Below, one piece after another: positions 11,350 through 22,624 of a stretch of DNA of 64,000 bases. The stretch is from Elmis aenea (taxonomy: Eukaryota; Arthropoda; Insecta; Coleoptera; Elmidae), in the NCBI GenBank assembly GCA_947652605.1, contig OX393581.1, forward strand, positions 30,684,788 to 30,748,787, given 5' to 3'. Positions within the stretch are counted from its first letter, which is position 1; the number at the start of each line of letters is the position of its first letter. The notes beneath the pieces are model-generated. The model was not told the DNA's origin, searched no databases, and was given only the letters and a program-made list of their open reading frames with translations. Made by a program: the position numbers and the translations under genes.

Positions 11350-11500
11350 GCTGATCAGGGGATTTCGCAAACCTTGTGGTATTCTTCGGTCACTGTCGAG
11401 AGGGTGAGAGTTAAATGTCGAGCCATCTACCCTTTATAATAAGAACACAGCAGAAGAATATCTCCATCCCCCGCTAAAGCAGTGAGAAATTACTATGGAC

Positions 11501-12528
11501 ACGGTAATAAACAGGTTTGGCAGAAGATAATCATGCTTATCTGTATTAGTAAGAGGTTACAATGGATCTAGTAATAAACAGGTTTTGTTGTTGATTACAT
11601 TTTGTTGCTAACATGTGTAAAAGTTTAACGCATCGTTATGTATTAGATAATTTAATTTATCCACGAAACTCAATGTTTAAAACGGTACGAGATCCAAATA
11701 GATTTGAACCACAATACAATTTATGAAACAAAAAAGTCTGTAATATGTAAGAAAAGGCAACTCTTATTAAAGTATAAATTAACGTAGAGACAAAGTATTT
11801 CATTGCGTCTATTATCTATTATTTTACGAAACCCCAGGGTTTCCTGGACACTATTTGAGAAATGCTGGTTTAAAGAGTGAATGTTTCGTACAAAACTTTT
11901 CGCTTTCGCCAAGTATCAGTATAAATTTGAATAATTTTCGGTGTTAGCAGTGTGACAACGATTTTATACAAACATTGATAGGCATTAATCAATAGAATAC
12001 CGATCGACAATGAAGGTGTAAAGAGAAGTACGTGTGCAGTTACAATTGAAAATTACGTGACATTATTTGCATAATAAATGCTGTCAATAAAAGAAAATAT
12101 TAGTAGATTCGTGCCCTTGGGGTTGACACGGTGAAGTGGCCGCTTCAATCGTATACATTTAAAAACGGAGGTACAATTTTGGTTTAACCCAAACAAAAAA
12201 GTTTGCCAAGGGTTCAACGATTTAGAAGACGCTAAAAATGTCAGTCACGTCTCCAGTTAACATTTGTCATTTTATATGCAGCGTGTTTAACATTCGCGTA
12301 CAAAACACGTTACAACTATAAAAAATTGCAATCAGACAAAATTTTAAACAAATGCAAGAACATATTGACGAGAAAATGTTGTAGGGCTAAGAGAATTATT
12401 ATTTTCTTACGTGAACGAAATTTGCTTGTGTCTGATAACGAAAAAGTGCACAAAATTATAACTCGGTAAATATGTACATGCATTACATATTCAGAAATAC
12501 ATGGAAATGTACCGTTTCATGTTTTGTA
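11501..12528. other. Intergenic, no gene recognised
   Basis: AT-rich. The minus-strand frame 11721-11912 has no recognisable domain. No repeat ends were identified. Confidence 0.4.
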
Positions 12529-13270
12529 TACAGGGTTCTCGTTTTTCGAGGGCCACTATGAGGATCTCGTAAACGGTAAGAGTTACGACTTCAGTTGAAT
12601 TAGGGCAAAGTTGTATATTCGGGTGCTTAATAATTTGACGCAAACATAATTTATTTAGCTTTTTTAGTTTTTGAGATATAGGGGAAAAAGTAAAAAAGTG
12701 GATTTTTGTTTTTTGCCCGTCACTTTTTCATTTGATGTCGAATTTCATTTCTGTTAAAACTTTTTCTTGGCCACTTTTTGCAAGGAATCAGAATTCCCAA
12801 TTAAATTTTCCGTGCGACGTTTCGTTTTTTTTTTTAAACCATCATCAGGTCAATTTTTTCTTATGGACGCTATTTCTGATTTTAACGCCAATTTGTAGAG
12901 CATTTTTTCTGTATTCGACAATATATAACACTTGGCACATTTTTGAAACAATTGATGTTAAAAATGGCAAAAACAAATATTTTATTTAAAACAAATCCTA
13001 ATCGGTATGGTATATAATTGTCTTTGTCCCCTTTTCCTTGGTAGCACGTAAGTTAACCGCATGAAATTACTATTAAAGGGATTTAATTTAAAAAATAGGT
13101 AATAATAAATATGTTAGGAATGCATTAACATTGTTCACTTATTAGAAAATATTTTTAGAATATTTTCTTTGGTTAAGTAATAAATTTCTCCAAAATGTGT
13201 ATTTAATCCTTATTTGGCATACAATTATTTGTTATTACGAGATCTCCATAGTGGCCCTCGAAACCCAGTA
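12529..13270. mobile_element. TACAGGGTTCTCG-type element, non-palindromic form
   Basis: Begins TACAGGGTTCTCGTTTTTCG and ends CGAAACCCAGTA, with short inverted ends GGCCACTATG(A/G)(G/A)GATCTC. The body is not a palindrome. The left half closely matches the element at 62425-62930, and the right half matches, in reverse, the middle of that element. The frame 12732-12989 is element sequence. Confidence 0.65.
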
Positions 13271-14616
13271 TAATAATAAACTAATGAGTTACGAGACATG
13301 TTTAGGAATTCGTATTCAGATCTTATTGTTTGGCTTTATTTAATTAAGCATAAAAATCTGTATAAAAACCCTTTACAACATTTTGTTCTATTTTAATAAA
13401 TAAAGAAGATATAGTAAATTTTCAAAAATGACGAAATTTCATTTTTCGTCTGTAGTGCCAAAATAAAAAGCGATATAAAAAATCAGATTACATTTTTTTT
13501 TAAAGTTAGCCCAAGAGATCGATATCAGATTTTCGATAACTATTACGGTACCTAACCGAGATACCCCGTAAAACATTCGAATTTGGTCCACCATGTATAT
13601 CTATAAATTCGTATATTTATTTAAAATCTGATAATCATTGTATTTTTCATAGTTTGCCAACTGACAGCATTAAAATTCAATTAACAGAAAAGTATTAAAG
13701 TATTAAATCTTATTCAAAACTAAGCAATCTGCCAACTAACAGCGTTATGCAATTAAGGCCTTCGAACAAAGCTATAAAAACAAAATTTTAATTTTTTACT
13801 GTGGAAAAAAATTAAGTTTTTTACATTTTTTAGTATGCACGTAAATATACGGTTTTCGAGAAATTAATTCTTCGCATTGCATAGTCAACTTACACAATAA
13901 GATTATAAGATGTGGCGCTTTTTTACAACAAATAGTAACCATATACAAAATCTTCACTGAAATAATCTAATTTTGCTTACACTTTGATTATTTTTTAATG
14001 TATTTTTAATTAACAAGCAATAAAACATTGTTAAGAGCAAAATCACATTCCCATATTTTAAGGTTTATTGTAAGTGTGTAAGTGTGTTAATTGTAGTGCA
14101 AATATTGGCCTTATTTTTTTTACTACAAAATAAATAAAAAAATTAATTTACCTCTTAATGTTGCAATATTAAATCGGTATCATAATTTGATGCCAATTAT
14201 CCTGTGCATTTAAATGCGCTCTGAATAGTTTAAATCTCTAAAACTTTTATTAAATTATTAACAGATTAATAGCATACCCCATTTATAGCCCACCTTTTTT
14301 ATTATACAAGAAAATGTTTGCGAAATTAAAACAAACAATTTTAAAACTTTGTTTTTTACATGATTAAATTATAATTTACAAAGTTGTATTTAATCCATTG
14401 TTTTTGTTTTGACTGACGAATGTGTAGTTTGTTGCTAAAACTAGTACAAACTTAAGCGGACGACGCTGAAAGTGATCTTAGATAATGTTATCATTGTGAA
14501 CGCCCAAACTTATACGAGGCTCGTTTTAAAAGTTGGGGTGGGAGTAGTAGGCCCCATTTCGTTTGAACCCAGTATAGTAATGCGCGCGATTTTCTTAAAA
14601 ATTGAAATATTTCAGG
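13271..14616. other. Intergenic; solo repeat arm at 13375-13597
   Basis: 13375-13597 is a diverged copy of 55421-55641 (shared TTCAAAAATGA(C/T)GAAATTT, CTGTAGTGCCAAAAT and the GGTCCACC(A/C)TGTA end). It is a single arm of a TACAGGGTGG-type element. The remainder is AT-rich with no gene recognised. Confidence 0.5.
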
Positions 14617-14984
14617 CAGGCACTAAAAACGAAAAAAAAGTCATTCGTTTCTGTTCGGAACGCAAACGAAATATATCGTTTCCGTTCCCACCCATAAAAT
14701 ATCTTTTTCGTTTTCGTGAACCGAAATTTATAACGGTTAAAAGGTTAAAACCGGTTTTACAGTTTTTTGTCGTCAAAAAACTCGAGGACTTTTCAAGTCA
14801 CTACAACCAGTGATGTAAAATTACCGTAATTAAAAATTTTGGTAAATTACGGTGGGAATTTACCAATTTTTATTACCATTTTTAATTTTCTGGTATTACA
14901 TGTCGCGATTGATAATTTACGATCGTAGTTTATCACTTTTGATTTGTGTATTTAATATGTAGGTAATTAGACTAAACTAAAAAT

Positions 14985-15600
14985 TCAATTTTTTTTTATT
15001 GTAAATAACAAAACGTTAAAACTAATTATAACATGAAAAAATAAAAAAAGACCCACTATTTCAACACATAAAATCTTTTTCTGGTTGATTTTCATTGGAT
15101 TCAAATCACAATCGGTTTCATATTCACTTACTGACATTAACCCTTCTAAGGCAAAGGAATTTGATTCATGAGAAGTGCAAGATTCTTCCTCATGTTGAAA
15201 TAAAGTTTTGGATTCATTTAGTTTTAAATTATAATGAACAAATAATAAGTTTGCGGCTCTTTCATTTGTTAATTTGTTTCTTTTTTTGTTATGAATATTG
15301 CCAAAAGCAGAAAAAGATCTTTTTGTGGCACTCGTTGTTGCATGACAATTCAATATTTCTGTAGCTACTTTGCCTAAACAGAACTTAACGCGACCCATAA
15401 AAAATCTTTTGCAAAAAGTTCTTCCTTTGCTTTGTAGAAAGTCACCTCAGCCATTACTTGACCAATATGACTTCCCCTAATTAAATGTAACGATAGTTTG
15501 TTAATATAAGTAAGTGCATCAACAAATTCATCATTATTTAAGTTTTTACCCATATACATATTTAGGGTCAAATAAATTTGCAGCAAAATGAACTGGTCTA
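14985..15600 (-). pseudogene. hAT transposase C-terminal remnant with dimerisation domain
   Basis: The minus-strand frame 14985-15398 contains ATTSATKRSFSAFGNIHNKK and continues ..NKLTNERAANLLFVHYNLKL. This is the hAT C-terminal dimerisation motif (S-A-x-x-R-x-FS-x-x-G followed by R-x-x-L). A second frame (15374-15586) overlaps it and looks like the preceding RNase H-fold region, so a frameshift separates them. The N-terminal zinc finger and most of the catalytic domain are missing, so it is not active. Confidence 0.8.
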
Positions 15601-15723
15601 AGAGCCATTTTCTTTATTTTGTGTAAAAAATCTTGCACTAGATCTAAATGCGATAACAATTTGGTAATTTATGGTAATTTAAAATGGTTTACGGTAATTA
15701 ATGTGGTAATTTACGGTGTAAAT

Positions 15724-16218
15724 CAGGGCATGAAACCGGTTTTTTAAACCGGTTTTAACCGGTTTAAAAAACCGGTTAACCGTTATTTTTTGTCAGAAAA
15801 AGTGATTTTTAACCGAAATCGAAACCGTTATTTTTAAAGGTAAAAAAAACGATAACCTTTAACCAAAATAATAAAAAATCGTTTTTTTTAACATCTTTTT
15901 TTAATGAAAATTACGATGAAAAATACAAAATCTGTAGTAAATGCGATTAGTTTACCAAAAGTCATTACTGAACTCTTGATTGTACATTTATTATAAAATT
16001 ATAAATAAATAATATCGTTTCATACTTTGCATTCCTGATCTAAATAATTTTAAAAACCGGTTAATTTAACCGGTTTTTTAAACCGGCTTATAATTTAAAT
16101 CGGTTTTTTACACTAAACCGGTTTTTTACGAATAAAACCTCAACAAAAACCGTTATAAAAATAAAGTTCTCGATTTCGGTTAACCGTTAACCAAAATTTT
16201 TTTCGGTTTCGAGCCCTG
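15724..16218. mobile_element. 495-bp non-autonomous hAT, perfect target duplication GTGTAAAT
   Basis: CAGGGCATGAAACCGG at the left and GGTTTCGAGCCCTG at the right are flanked by GTGTAAAT at 15716-15723 and 16219-16226. The interior is dominated by AACCGGTTTT subterminal repeats and has no reading frame. Confidence 0.9.
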
Positions 16219-17265
16219 GTGTAAATTACGACTCACATCACTGACTACAACCCACGATAACAATCTTTGCGTCTTCGCTAAATTATAAACGACGACGATG
16301 GGTTTTGATGCTCACGGACAGCATATTTTAGACTGGCGAACTGCCGCCATATTAAGTTTACCAAATCGTTAAACACATTAACATTTACCCATTTTATTTC
16401 GTATAACACCCGCAAGGTGCCAAAACACAACTCGATTAGTTTAAATTGTACACACGATCTTTATCTAAAAATATAAAAATATAGCAAGTGCTTTTTTAAA
16501 TTTGTTTTAGTACTAAAAATCTATGCATTTGAGTTAAATAACTAGATCCTGCTGTAATTATTTAAAAAGACAAAAGAATTAATTCAAGTGGATAATTCAC
16601 TACCTAAATGTTTCCATGAATGTTATAAACAAAAAAGACATTAAAAAAAACTTATAATAACTCCAAAGGCAAATAAAACATAAATATTGATAATATATAT
16701 CCAATCAAGTGTATATTCTATATTGATGATCCAAACAACAAATTGGAAAAATAAAATATCTGTACCGTTACGTGAGTACACGAAATTGCAAGTATAAACA
16801 ATAAAGTTGTTAATACATATACAGGGTGTTGCATGACAAACGGCCGAACTTAAGGAGCATGTTCCTTGAGTCAACTTAAGCAAAAAAATTTATATAAACC
16901 ATAGTCCAAAACTCGATGGTTATCGAGTTATAGAGCTTTAAAGTTTATAAAAAAAGGTCAATTATAACATAACAAAAGTATAAAATGCCGCTCTTGTCTT
17001 CTAAAATATTGATTTAGTAACAAAATCTTTTTTATAAAAGATGCATCGCTTTTTTTCTATTTAATAACTAGGTTAGTTGCCACAGTAAATAAACCGTAAA
17101 AACAAAAGAAAATCGAGTATACCATAAAGCGCAAAAAAAGATAGCGATGCATCTTTCATAAGAAACATTTTGTTGTTAAATCAATATTTTAGAAGATAAA
17201 AGCAGTATTTGATACTTTTTTATGTTAAAAGTTACCCTTTTTTATAAACTTTAAAGCCCTATAAC

Positions 17266-17620
17266 CAGTGGTGAGCTGTAGGGGGCTCGCGGGGGCTCGC
17301 GCGAGCCCTTTGTTAAATTATTCCTTAATTTGCGAGCCCCTTGTTCTTCTTGTTAACCATTTTCTCAAGAAAAAATATATCTTAAAATCATTGTCATTAC
17401 ATACATTTGTCAAGCGACCAAGTCATGCCTATCAAGCAATGACGATTAAATTTAGAATAACCCGTCGCACAATAGAATTTTTTGAATTATGTTCAATCAC
17501 TCGATTATTCACGTTTGAATTTAAAATGCCATTTTTTTCCAACATATAATTAACATTATTTTTTTGTTTTTATTTAACTATGAGCGAGCCCTTTGTTAAA
17601 AATTTCATAGCTCACCACTG
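17266..17620. mobile_element. 355-bp hAT MITE, perfect target duplication CCTATAAC
   Basis: CAGTGGTGAGCT at the left and AGCTCACCACTG at the right are exact TIRs, flanked by CCTATAAC at 17258-17265 and 17621-17628. A GCGAGCCC(C)TTTGTT motif repeats near both ends. The frame inside (17268-17549) is not a recognisable protein. Confidence 0.92.
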
Positions 17621-17660
17621 CCTATAACTCGATAACCATCGAGTTTTGGACTATGGTTTA

Positions 17661-18558
17661 TACAGGGTGAATATTATGTTCCAGGCCGATGTTGTTTTTC
17701 AATAACCCGGAAATGAATCACATTTTTTTTTAATTTGGATTTTTTTATTCAACAGTAGGCTTATGACAATTATGTATGGAATATGACATCACTCAAGTGA
17801 CCACCTCTGGCAGCGCTACAAATGCCTGTTCTTTTAATCATATTTTTCATGACATTCTCGCACGTTTCGCGTGTTATTTCCGCAATTTCATGTCGAATAT
17901 TGTCCTGAAGCATTGGAATTGTTGTTGGTTTATTAGCGTAGACTTTTCCTTTCAGGTACCCCCACAGAAAATAGTCGGGTGACGTTAAATCGGGTGATCG
18001 CGGGGGCCATTTGACATTTAGTAATTGGCAGTCTTAAAGAGTAGTCAATTACAATTTATTATGGAGCATCTGACGCCTCAACAACGTGTTGAAGTCATTA
18101 AAACATTTTATCTAAATAATCGTTCAATTGTGAATACGCGAAGAAAACTGCGTGATTTTTTTGGACTTCATCATGTGCCATGCAAGTCAACGATTCAACG
18201 TATAGTAGACTGGCCCCCGCGATCACCCGATTTAACGTCACCCGACTATTTTCTGTGGGGGTACCTGAAAGGAAAAGTCTACGCTAATAAACCAACAACA
18301 ATTCCAATGCTTCAGGACAATATTCGACATGAAATTGCGGAAATAACACGCGAAACGTGCGAGAATGTCATGAAAAATATGATTAAAAGAACAGGCATTT
18401 GTAACGCTGCCAGAGGTGGTCACTTGAGTGATGTCATATTCCATACATAATTGTCATAAGCCTACTGTTGAATAAAAAAATCCAAATTTAAAAAAATTTG
18501 ATTCATTTCCGGGTTATTGAAAAACAACATCGGCCTGGAACATAATATTCACTCTGTA
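17661..18558. mobile_element. Foldback element with transposase fragment in both arms
   Basis: TACAGGGTGAATATTATGTT and its complement AACATAATATTCACTCTGTA mark the ends, with TA at both borders. The arms 17661-18012 and 18206-18558 are near-perfect inverted repeats, so the same transposase C-terminus is encoded twice, once on each strand. The ~195-bp loop (18013-18205) carries the start of a transposase gene. Confidence 0.88.
18061..18450 (+). pseudogene. Internally deleted mariner-type transposase with DUF4817-like HTH
   Basis: ATG at 18061 gives MEHLTPQQRVEVIKTFYLNN, a DUF4817-type helix-turn-helix start, running to CKSTIQRIV (about residue 46). The frame then jumps straight to the end of a mariner/Tc1-type catalytic domain: PPRSPDLTSPDYFLWGYLKG, then the usual basic C-terminal helices to a TAA at 18450. 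About 200 residues, including the first two catalytic aspartates, are missing. At 129 residues the frame is open but cannot be catalytic. It could still bind DNA. The mirror copy of the C-terminal part is at 17776-17982 on the other strand. Confidence 0.8.
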
Positions 18559-18861
18559 TAACATGTTTTGCTTAAATCGACTCAGGGAACACGCTCCTTA
18601 AGTTTGACCGTTTAGTCTTGCAACACCCTGTACAATGTACATATATGGAGAAAAGTGAAGCTCATTTATTTCAAGTGACATTTTTTACTGCCTCCTAAGT
18701 GCTCCTCGACATAAAAAAACAAATTCGCGTTTGTGTCTAACAAATAAGATTTAAATCGTGATAAAACCGGTTTTGGAAAACATTTATTTCGTTTTCGTTC
18801 TTTAAAAAAAAACTGTTAATTTCGTTTAACGTTTTCGTTTTCGTTCCGTTCTCAGTCTCTG

Positions 18862-19176
18862 ATTTTAGGTGCAATTCTTAGTACCTATGTTGTCTTAATA
18901 AGTCTATGTCCATTTATTTTCACCCAGTCATGTTGTTAATACTGGTAAGTACTCACCGCGATAAATAAATTAAAATATTGACAAATACATGATGCGCAAA
19001 GTACTGTGCAAAAAAAATACTGTGTTTTAAAGATTGTGAAAATAAAAAAATACGAACGTTTTCTGCTAAGTTACAAATTGTCATTTTGTAAATTAATTTG
19101 TACGTGAAATTAAAATCTTTCTTATTAATATTAAGATATAAGTGAGATCATTTTCTAACAGAATTATGCGCTAAAT
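18862..19176. other. Intergenic, no gene recognised
   Basis: AT-rich sequence between two hAT insertions. Nothing recognised. Confidence 0.4.
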
Positions 19177-20160
19177 CAGGGGTCGCCAAACTTTTTTGAT
19201 CATCGACCCCTATATAATTTTTCGAAATCTCCATCGACCCCATAAAAGTAATTTTCAGTTAATTAAAATAAAACTATCTATTAGATACTGTGTTTGTATT
19301 GTACATTTATATTATGATTTTAAACATTTATTAAAGTAATTATACATTGTGTAACAATAGTTTTATGAAAAATATCTTAATGTTGAAATTTAAATACCTT
19401 AATATTTATTAAATAATAAGTAAAGTAACTATACAGTATTGCTTCTTAATCAATAAGATGGGTGTGCCTGGTGTTTCTTTGCAAGGTTCGCTATATTGGG
19501 TTCGAAATTGGTCAATTTTAATCTTAAATCCCCTCGAAACTGCACATTTAAATTTAATTTATTTCTGTACTTAGTTAAGATTGAATGTACGTGACTGAAA
19601 CCGGCTTCAACCATATAGGAACTTGGAAACGCCAACATAAATGGCTGAGTTATTTCGTAAAGTTTTACATATTTTTGCATTATATTTATATTTGTCCAAA
19701 ATTTGCTTATTGTTAAATTTTTAAGAAGCGTCTTTGCTTCAAGATCCGATAATAATTCAGCAAGCTCATCTTGCAGGTTGATGTCCACGTTTTCAATTTG
19801 AGCGGAAAATGGCGCAATAATCCATTCAGGCATGTCAATGTTTTCCAAATCAACAAAGCGCAGTTTAAAATCGTCGCTTAATTTTTGAAGATGACTTGTA
19901 TATATTTTCAAGTCCTTCTTTTATCTCTAATTGTCGCAGATTTGAAAAATACCGATAAACCTTACGTAGCAATAAACTGATATTAAGTCAATTATAAAAA
20001 CATTCACAAATTTTACATACGCAGTTAGGTATGTGTGATTTGCGTATTAAGAATTGTTTTTCCTTCGACCCCTAATCGACCCCCTGGCTTAGATCGACCC
20101 CTACTTTTGTTAAATAGACCCCTGGGGGTCTATAGGTATAGACCACTTTGCCGACCTCTG
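19177..20160. mobile_element. 984-bp hAT element (ZBED/Buster-like), perfect duplication CGCTAAAT
   Basis: CAGGGGTCGCCAAAC at the left and TTTGCCGACCTCTG at the right are flanked by CGCTAAAT at 19169-19176 and 20161-20168. TCGACCCCT subterminal repeats are present at both ends. Only the C-terminal part of the transposase remains. Confidence 0.92.
19450..19911 (-). pseudogene. hAT transposase C-terminal half, ZBED5/FAM200/SCAND3-like
   Basis: The 153-residue minus-strand frame ends in SSYMVEAGFSHVHSILTKYR, then N-x-L dimerisation helices, then ..DLRLKLTNFEPNIANLAKKH and QAHPSY. This is the signature end of the hAT group domesticated in vertebrates as ZBED5/FAM200. The first ~60 residues (LxDxFxxRFxDL) match the preceding catalytic region. 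The BED zinc finger and catalytic D residues are absent, and the element is too short to hold them. It is an uninterrupted but truncated frame. Confidence 0.82.
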
Positions 20161-20168
20161 CGCTAAAT

Positions 20169-21385
20169 AATGTATCGTACATCGTATCATCTATAAAAGC
20201 CAATTTTTACTTTTGTTCTAGCTCATATGTTTACGGAATTATTTAAGTTTGAATAAATCGACCTTTTTCAGTTTTTTCAAAATATTTCAAAAAGTTGATG
20301 ACGTAGGTCAAGTTTGAAAATGGCATCAGTTTCCCTTTAAATTCTGTACAAATTTGGTAATTTAAACGTTTCTGTATCTTTAATATTAACCCATACAACA
20401 GGTTAGAAAAATGGGCACCTTTAAACGTTAGCAATTCGGCAAGGTTAAAAATATTAATATTTTGTTTTTGATAAACGTATTCGAAGGACTTTATGTTGTG
20501 TATTAAAATCGCTAATGATCCATGAATACATTCATTTATAAAAAAAAAAAAAAAAATACGTAGTAAAAGTGTTTTATTAATAACTTTGTGGGCGTCGCGA
20601 CAGTTGCATGATTATCTTTTTTACACAATTTTATACGGTTCAATTGACCTTTTAGTTAAAAAATAAACTTCACTCGGTAAATTCTACCCTCAGGCTAAAA
20701 AAATTGGCTTTAAAATTACCGTGAAACTGTAGCAGATTTTCAATTTAGGTATGCAATTGCTTTTACAAAACCAACTCTTTTTTCATGTCGTTACTAGATT
20801 TCATTGAACTTAAATATTAACTAGCAACAATTCGTTTCGTTTCGGTACCCTTAAAGTAAAGTGATGTACACAACCATTTCTAATGGTTACAATTCAGCTT
20901 TGTCATGTAAATCAATTGGTTCATTGTTTGCATATTAATATTTTGAAACGGAACTACTAAGAACGGAGCGAAAGTAATAACTCCGATACAAGTTTAATAT
21001 GTGGGTTTTATAATTACATCGTATTAAATATAAATGGGTTTAAACAAATACGTAATGTAATGTAATCAATGTAGTCTGCGCTATAAATAATGTGCAAGTA
21101 ATCATGAAAATACACTAAACCGCCTTAACGTATAACGGTTATTAAAACAACAGAAAAAAACATCGAACTTTAGCAAAAACAATGCGCGAACATTTTAATT
21201 AAGAAAGTAATGTTGTTTTTTTATAAATTATTATAAACTGAATGACTTAACAATGCGGCAATTTTATTTAATTACCAATTTGTCAAAACTTGTTTTATTG
21301 TTTTTATAAATTGTTTAATTCGGGGGTAGGAAAACTTTATAGTCGACATACCGGATATAAAATCTGAAATTTCTTGTATAAGGTG
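20169..21385. other. Intergenic; solo arm resembling the 5.7-kb palindrome family at 20230-20430
   Basis: 20230-20430 shares CGGAATTATTTAAG, TTTTTCAGTTTTTTCAAAAT and the GTAGGT-TTTGAAAATG order with the arm at 6660-6790, without a matching terminus. A poly(A) run lies at about 20541-20556. No gene is recognised. Confidence 0.45.
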
Positions 21386-22616
21386 CAGTGGCGGATTACC
21401 GCACAGGCGCATGATGCGCGCGCCTGGGGCCTCAGAAACGTTGGGTGCCTCATCTTCAAAAACCAAAATTAAATTTTTATTGGCTGTTAATATGAGAATT
21501 ATAAAATAGTAATTGTAGGCAAGTTGTAATATCTTCTAAAACCTATTTTCATAGTCGATATTGGGTAATAGTCATTGATGACAATTCAAAAAGAAAGAAA
21601 AAAAAACATGGTAGATTAAACAAAAATGATAGCCAATTTGGTTCCAAATCGCCCAAACTTGCAACCCTGCTTGCATCTGATTACAGTGCACTGCAAGCCG
21701 ATGTACTGTACAGGGTGGTCCAAATTCTCGCTTAATTAATAGTCAAGATAGAGAAACGGATAAGTTACCAAAAATGTGCAGTTTTTTGAGACAAAATTAG
21801 AACAGTTCTCAAATATATTCTATCACATCCGGTTTTTCTTGGTTTGTTTTTTGTTTTCACAGCCTACTTTTTGTTTCTCATCTTTTAAAAAATTAAAAAA
21901 CCTTTGTAACTTGCGTATTATTGAAAAAAATACATCAACCCTTATATATTTGGAATAACAACAAAATAAGGAATTTAAATAGGTCATAGCCAAGTAAAGC
22001 TTCCATTTAAAAAAAGGTAAGTTTGTGTCATAACTTTTTAACAGCGAGCGATAAAAAAAAAATTTTTAGTACTATCAAAATCTACATAAAAATACCTAAA
22101 AATAATCTTCATAAACTTTTTCGATATTTAAAACAATAAGGGACATATGACACATTATAAATATAACACCAAAAAAAAAACAGTTTTTCCTTAATAACTC
22201 AAAAACCGGAAATGATAGAATATTTTTGAAAACAGTTCTGAGTTTGTCTCTAAAAAATTCACATTTTTGGTAATTTAACCGTTTCTCTATCTTGACTATT
22301 AAGCGAGATACCCATGTTATCCCATCGAATTTGGACCACGCTGTAGGTACTGTATGATGCAGAATTTTACTGTGATTTTTTTACCTGAGATATGAGTTTT
22401 TCTTTTAAATGGAAATGTGATTTTTTTTTTCTGGTACCTGATAATATTTTTTTATTTCCGTATCTTATTTTTGTGTTTATGTTTTTATTGATTCCAAAAA
22501 TAAAAAACGTTATGATTTTCTGCATTGTTCATTAAAGTGAATCATCCCATTCTTAGTAGGGTCAATAGAGGGCCGCCAGGGCGCCTGGGGCCCCACAAAA
22601 TCAAGATCCGCGACTG
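21386..22616. mobile_element. hAT element, perfect target duplication ATAAGGTG, carrying a palindrome
   Basis: CAGTGGCGGATTACCG at the left and CAAGATCCGCGACTG at the right are flanked by ATAAGGTG at 21378-21385 and 22617-22624. GGCGC(G/C)CCTGGGGCC repeats occur at both ends. A complete TACAGGGTGG palindrome is inserted at 21709-22345. No intact transposase frame remains. Confidence 0.9.
21709..22345. mobile_element. Palindromic TACAGGGTGGTCC element
   Basis: TACAGGGTGGTCCAAATTC at the left is mirrored by GAATTTGGACCACGCTGTA at the right. The arms (AGATAGAGAAACGG..., AAAAATGTGCA(G)TTTTTTGAGAC) recur inverted at 22240-22310. A second member of the family is at 31147-32892. Confidence 0.85.
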
Positions 22617-22624
22617 ATAAGGTG

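Larger units (their letters stand above)
9928..11500. repeat. Tandem duplication unit 2 (U1 locus)
   Basis: Second head-to-tail unit with U1 copy 2. Between its left part (to 10000) and the U1 3' flank (from 11154) the ~145 bp present in unit 1 (8326-8471) are missing, and an 1153-bp element sits in their place. At 11500-11590 a stretch with GTAATAAACAGGTTT occurs twice, a small internal duplication. Confidence 0.65.
14808..16243. mobile_element. hAT element with perfect 8-bp target duplication ACTACAAC
   Basis: CAGTGATGTAAAATTACCG at the left and TACGACTCACATCACTG at the right are flanked by ACTACAAC at 14800-14807 and 16244-16251. Subterminal GGTAATTTACGG repeats are present at both ends. 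It carries the decayed end of a hAT transposase on the minus strand and a younger hAT insertion at 15724-16218. Confidence 0.9.
16820..18632. mobile_element. Palindromic TACAGGGTGTTGC element, host of two insertions
   Basis: TACAGGGTGTTGCATGAC at the left pairs with TCTTGCAACACCCTGTA at the right. The arms (about 16820-17000, and the right arm now split over 17241-17265, 17629-17660 and 18559-18632) are inverted copies: ACCATAGTCCAAAACTCGAT at 16900 recurs reversed at 17637-17656. It is interrupted by a hAT MITE (17266-17620) and a transposase-bearing foldback (17661-18558). Confidence 0.85.
14617..18861. mobile_element. Outermost hAT element of a nested stack
   Basis: The left end CAGGCACTAAAAACG and right end CGTTCTCAGTCTCTG are a diverged TIR pair with TTTTCGTTTTCGTT-like subterminal repeats. 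They are flanked by ATTTCAGG (14609-14616) and ATTTTAGG (18862-18869), a 7/8 match for a hAT target duplication. Almost all of its interior consists of other elements inserted later. Confidence 0.65.

Noticed and set aside
11690..11720. GATTTGAACCACAA as a tRNA B-box
   Set aside because: No A-box, acceptor stem or cloverleaf could be built around it; no tRNA gene was found in the window.
17776..17982. 68-residue plus-strand frame that equals the minus-strand frame 18238-18444
   Set aside because: Both are antisense readings of the transposase C-terminus in the two arms of a palindrome, not genes.
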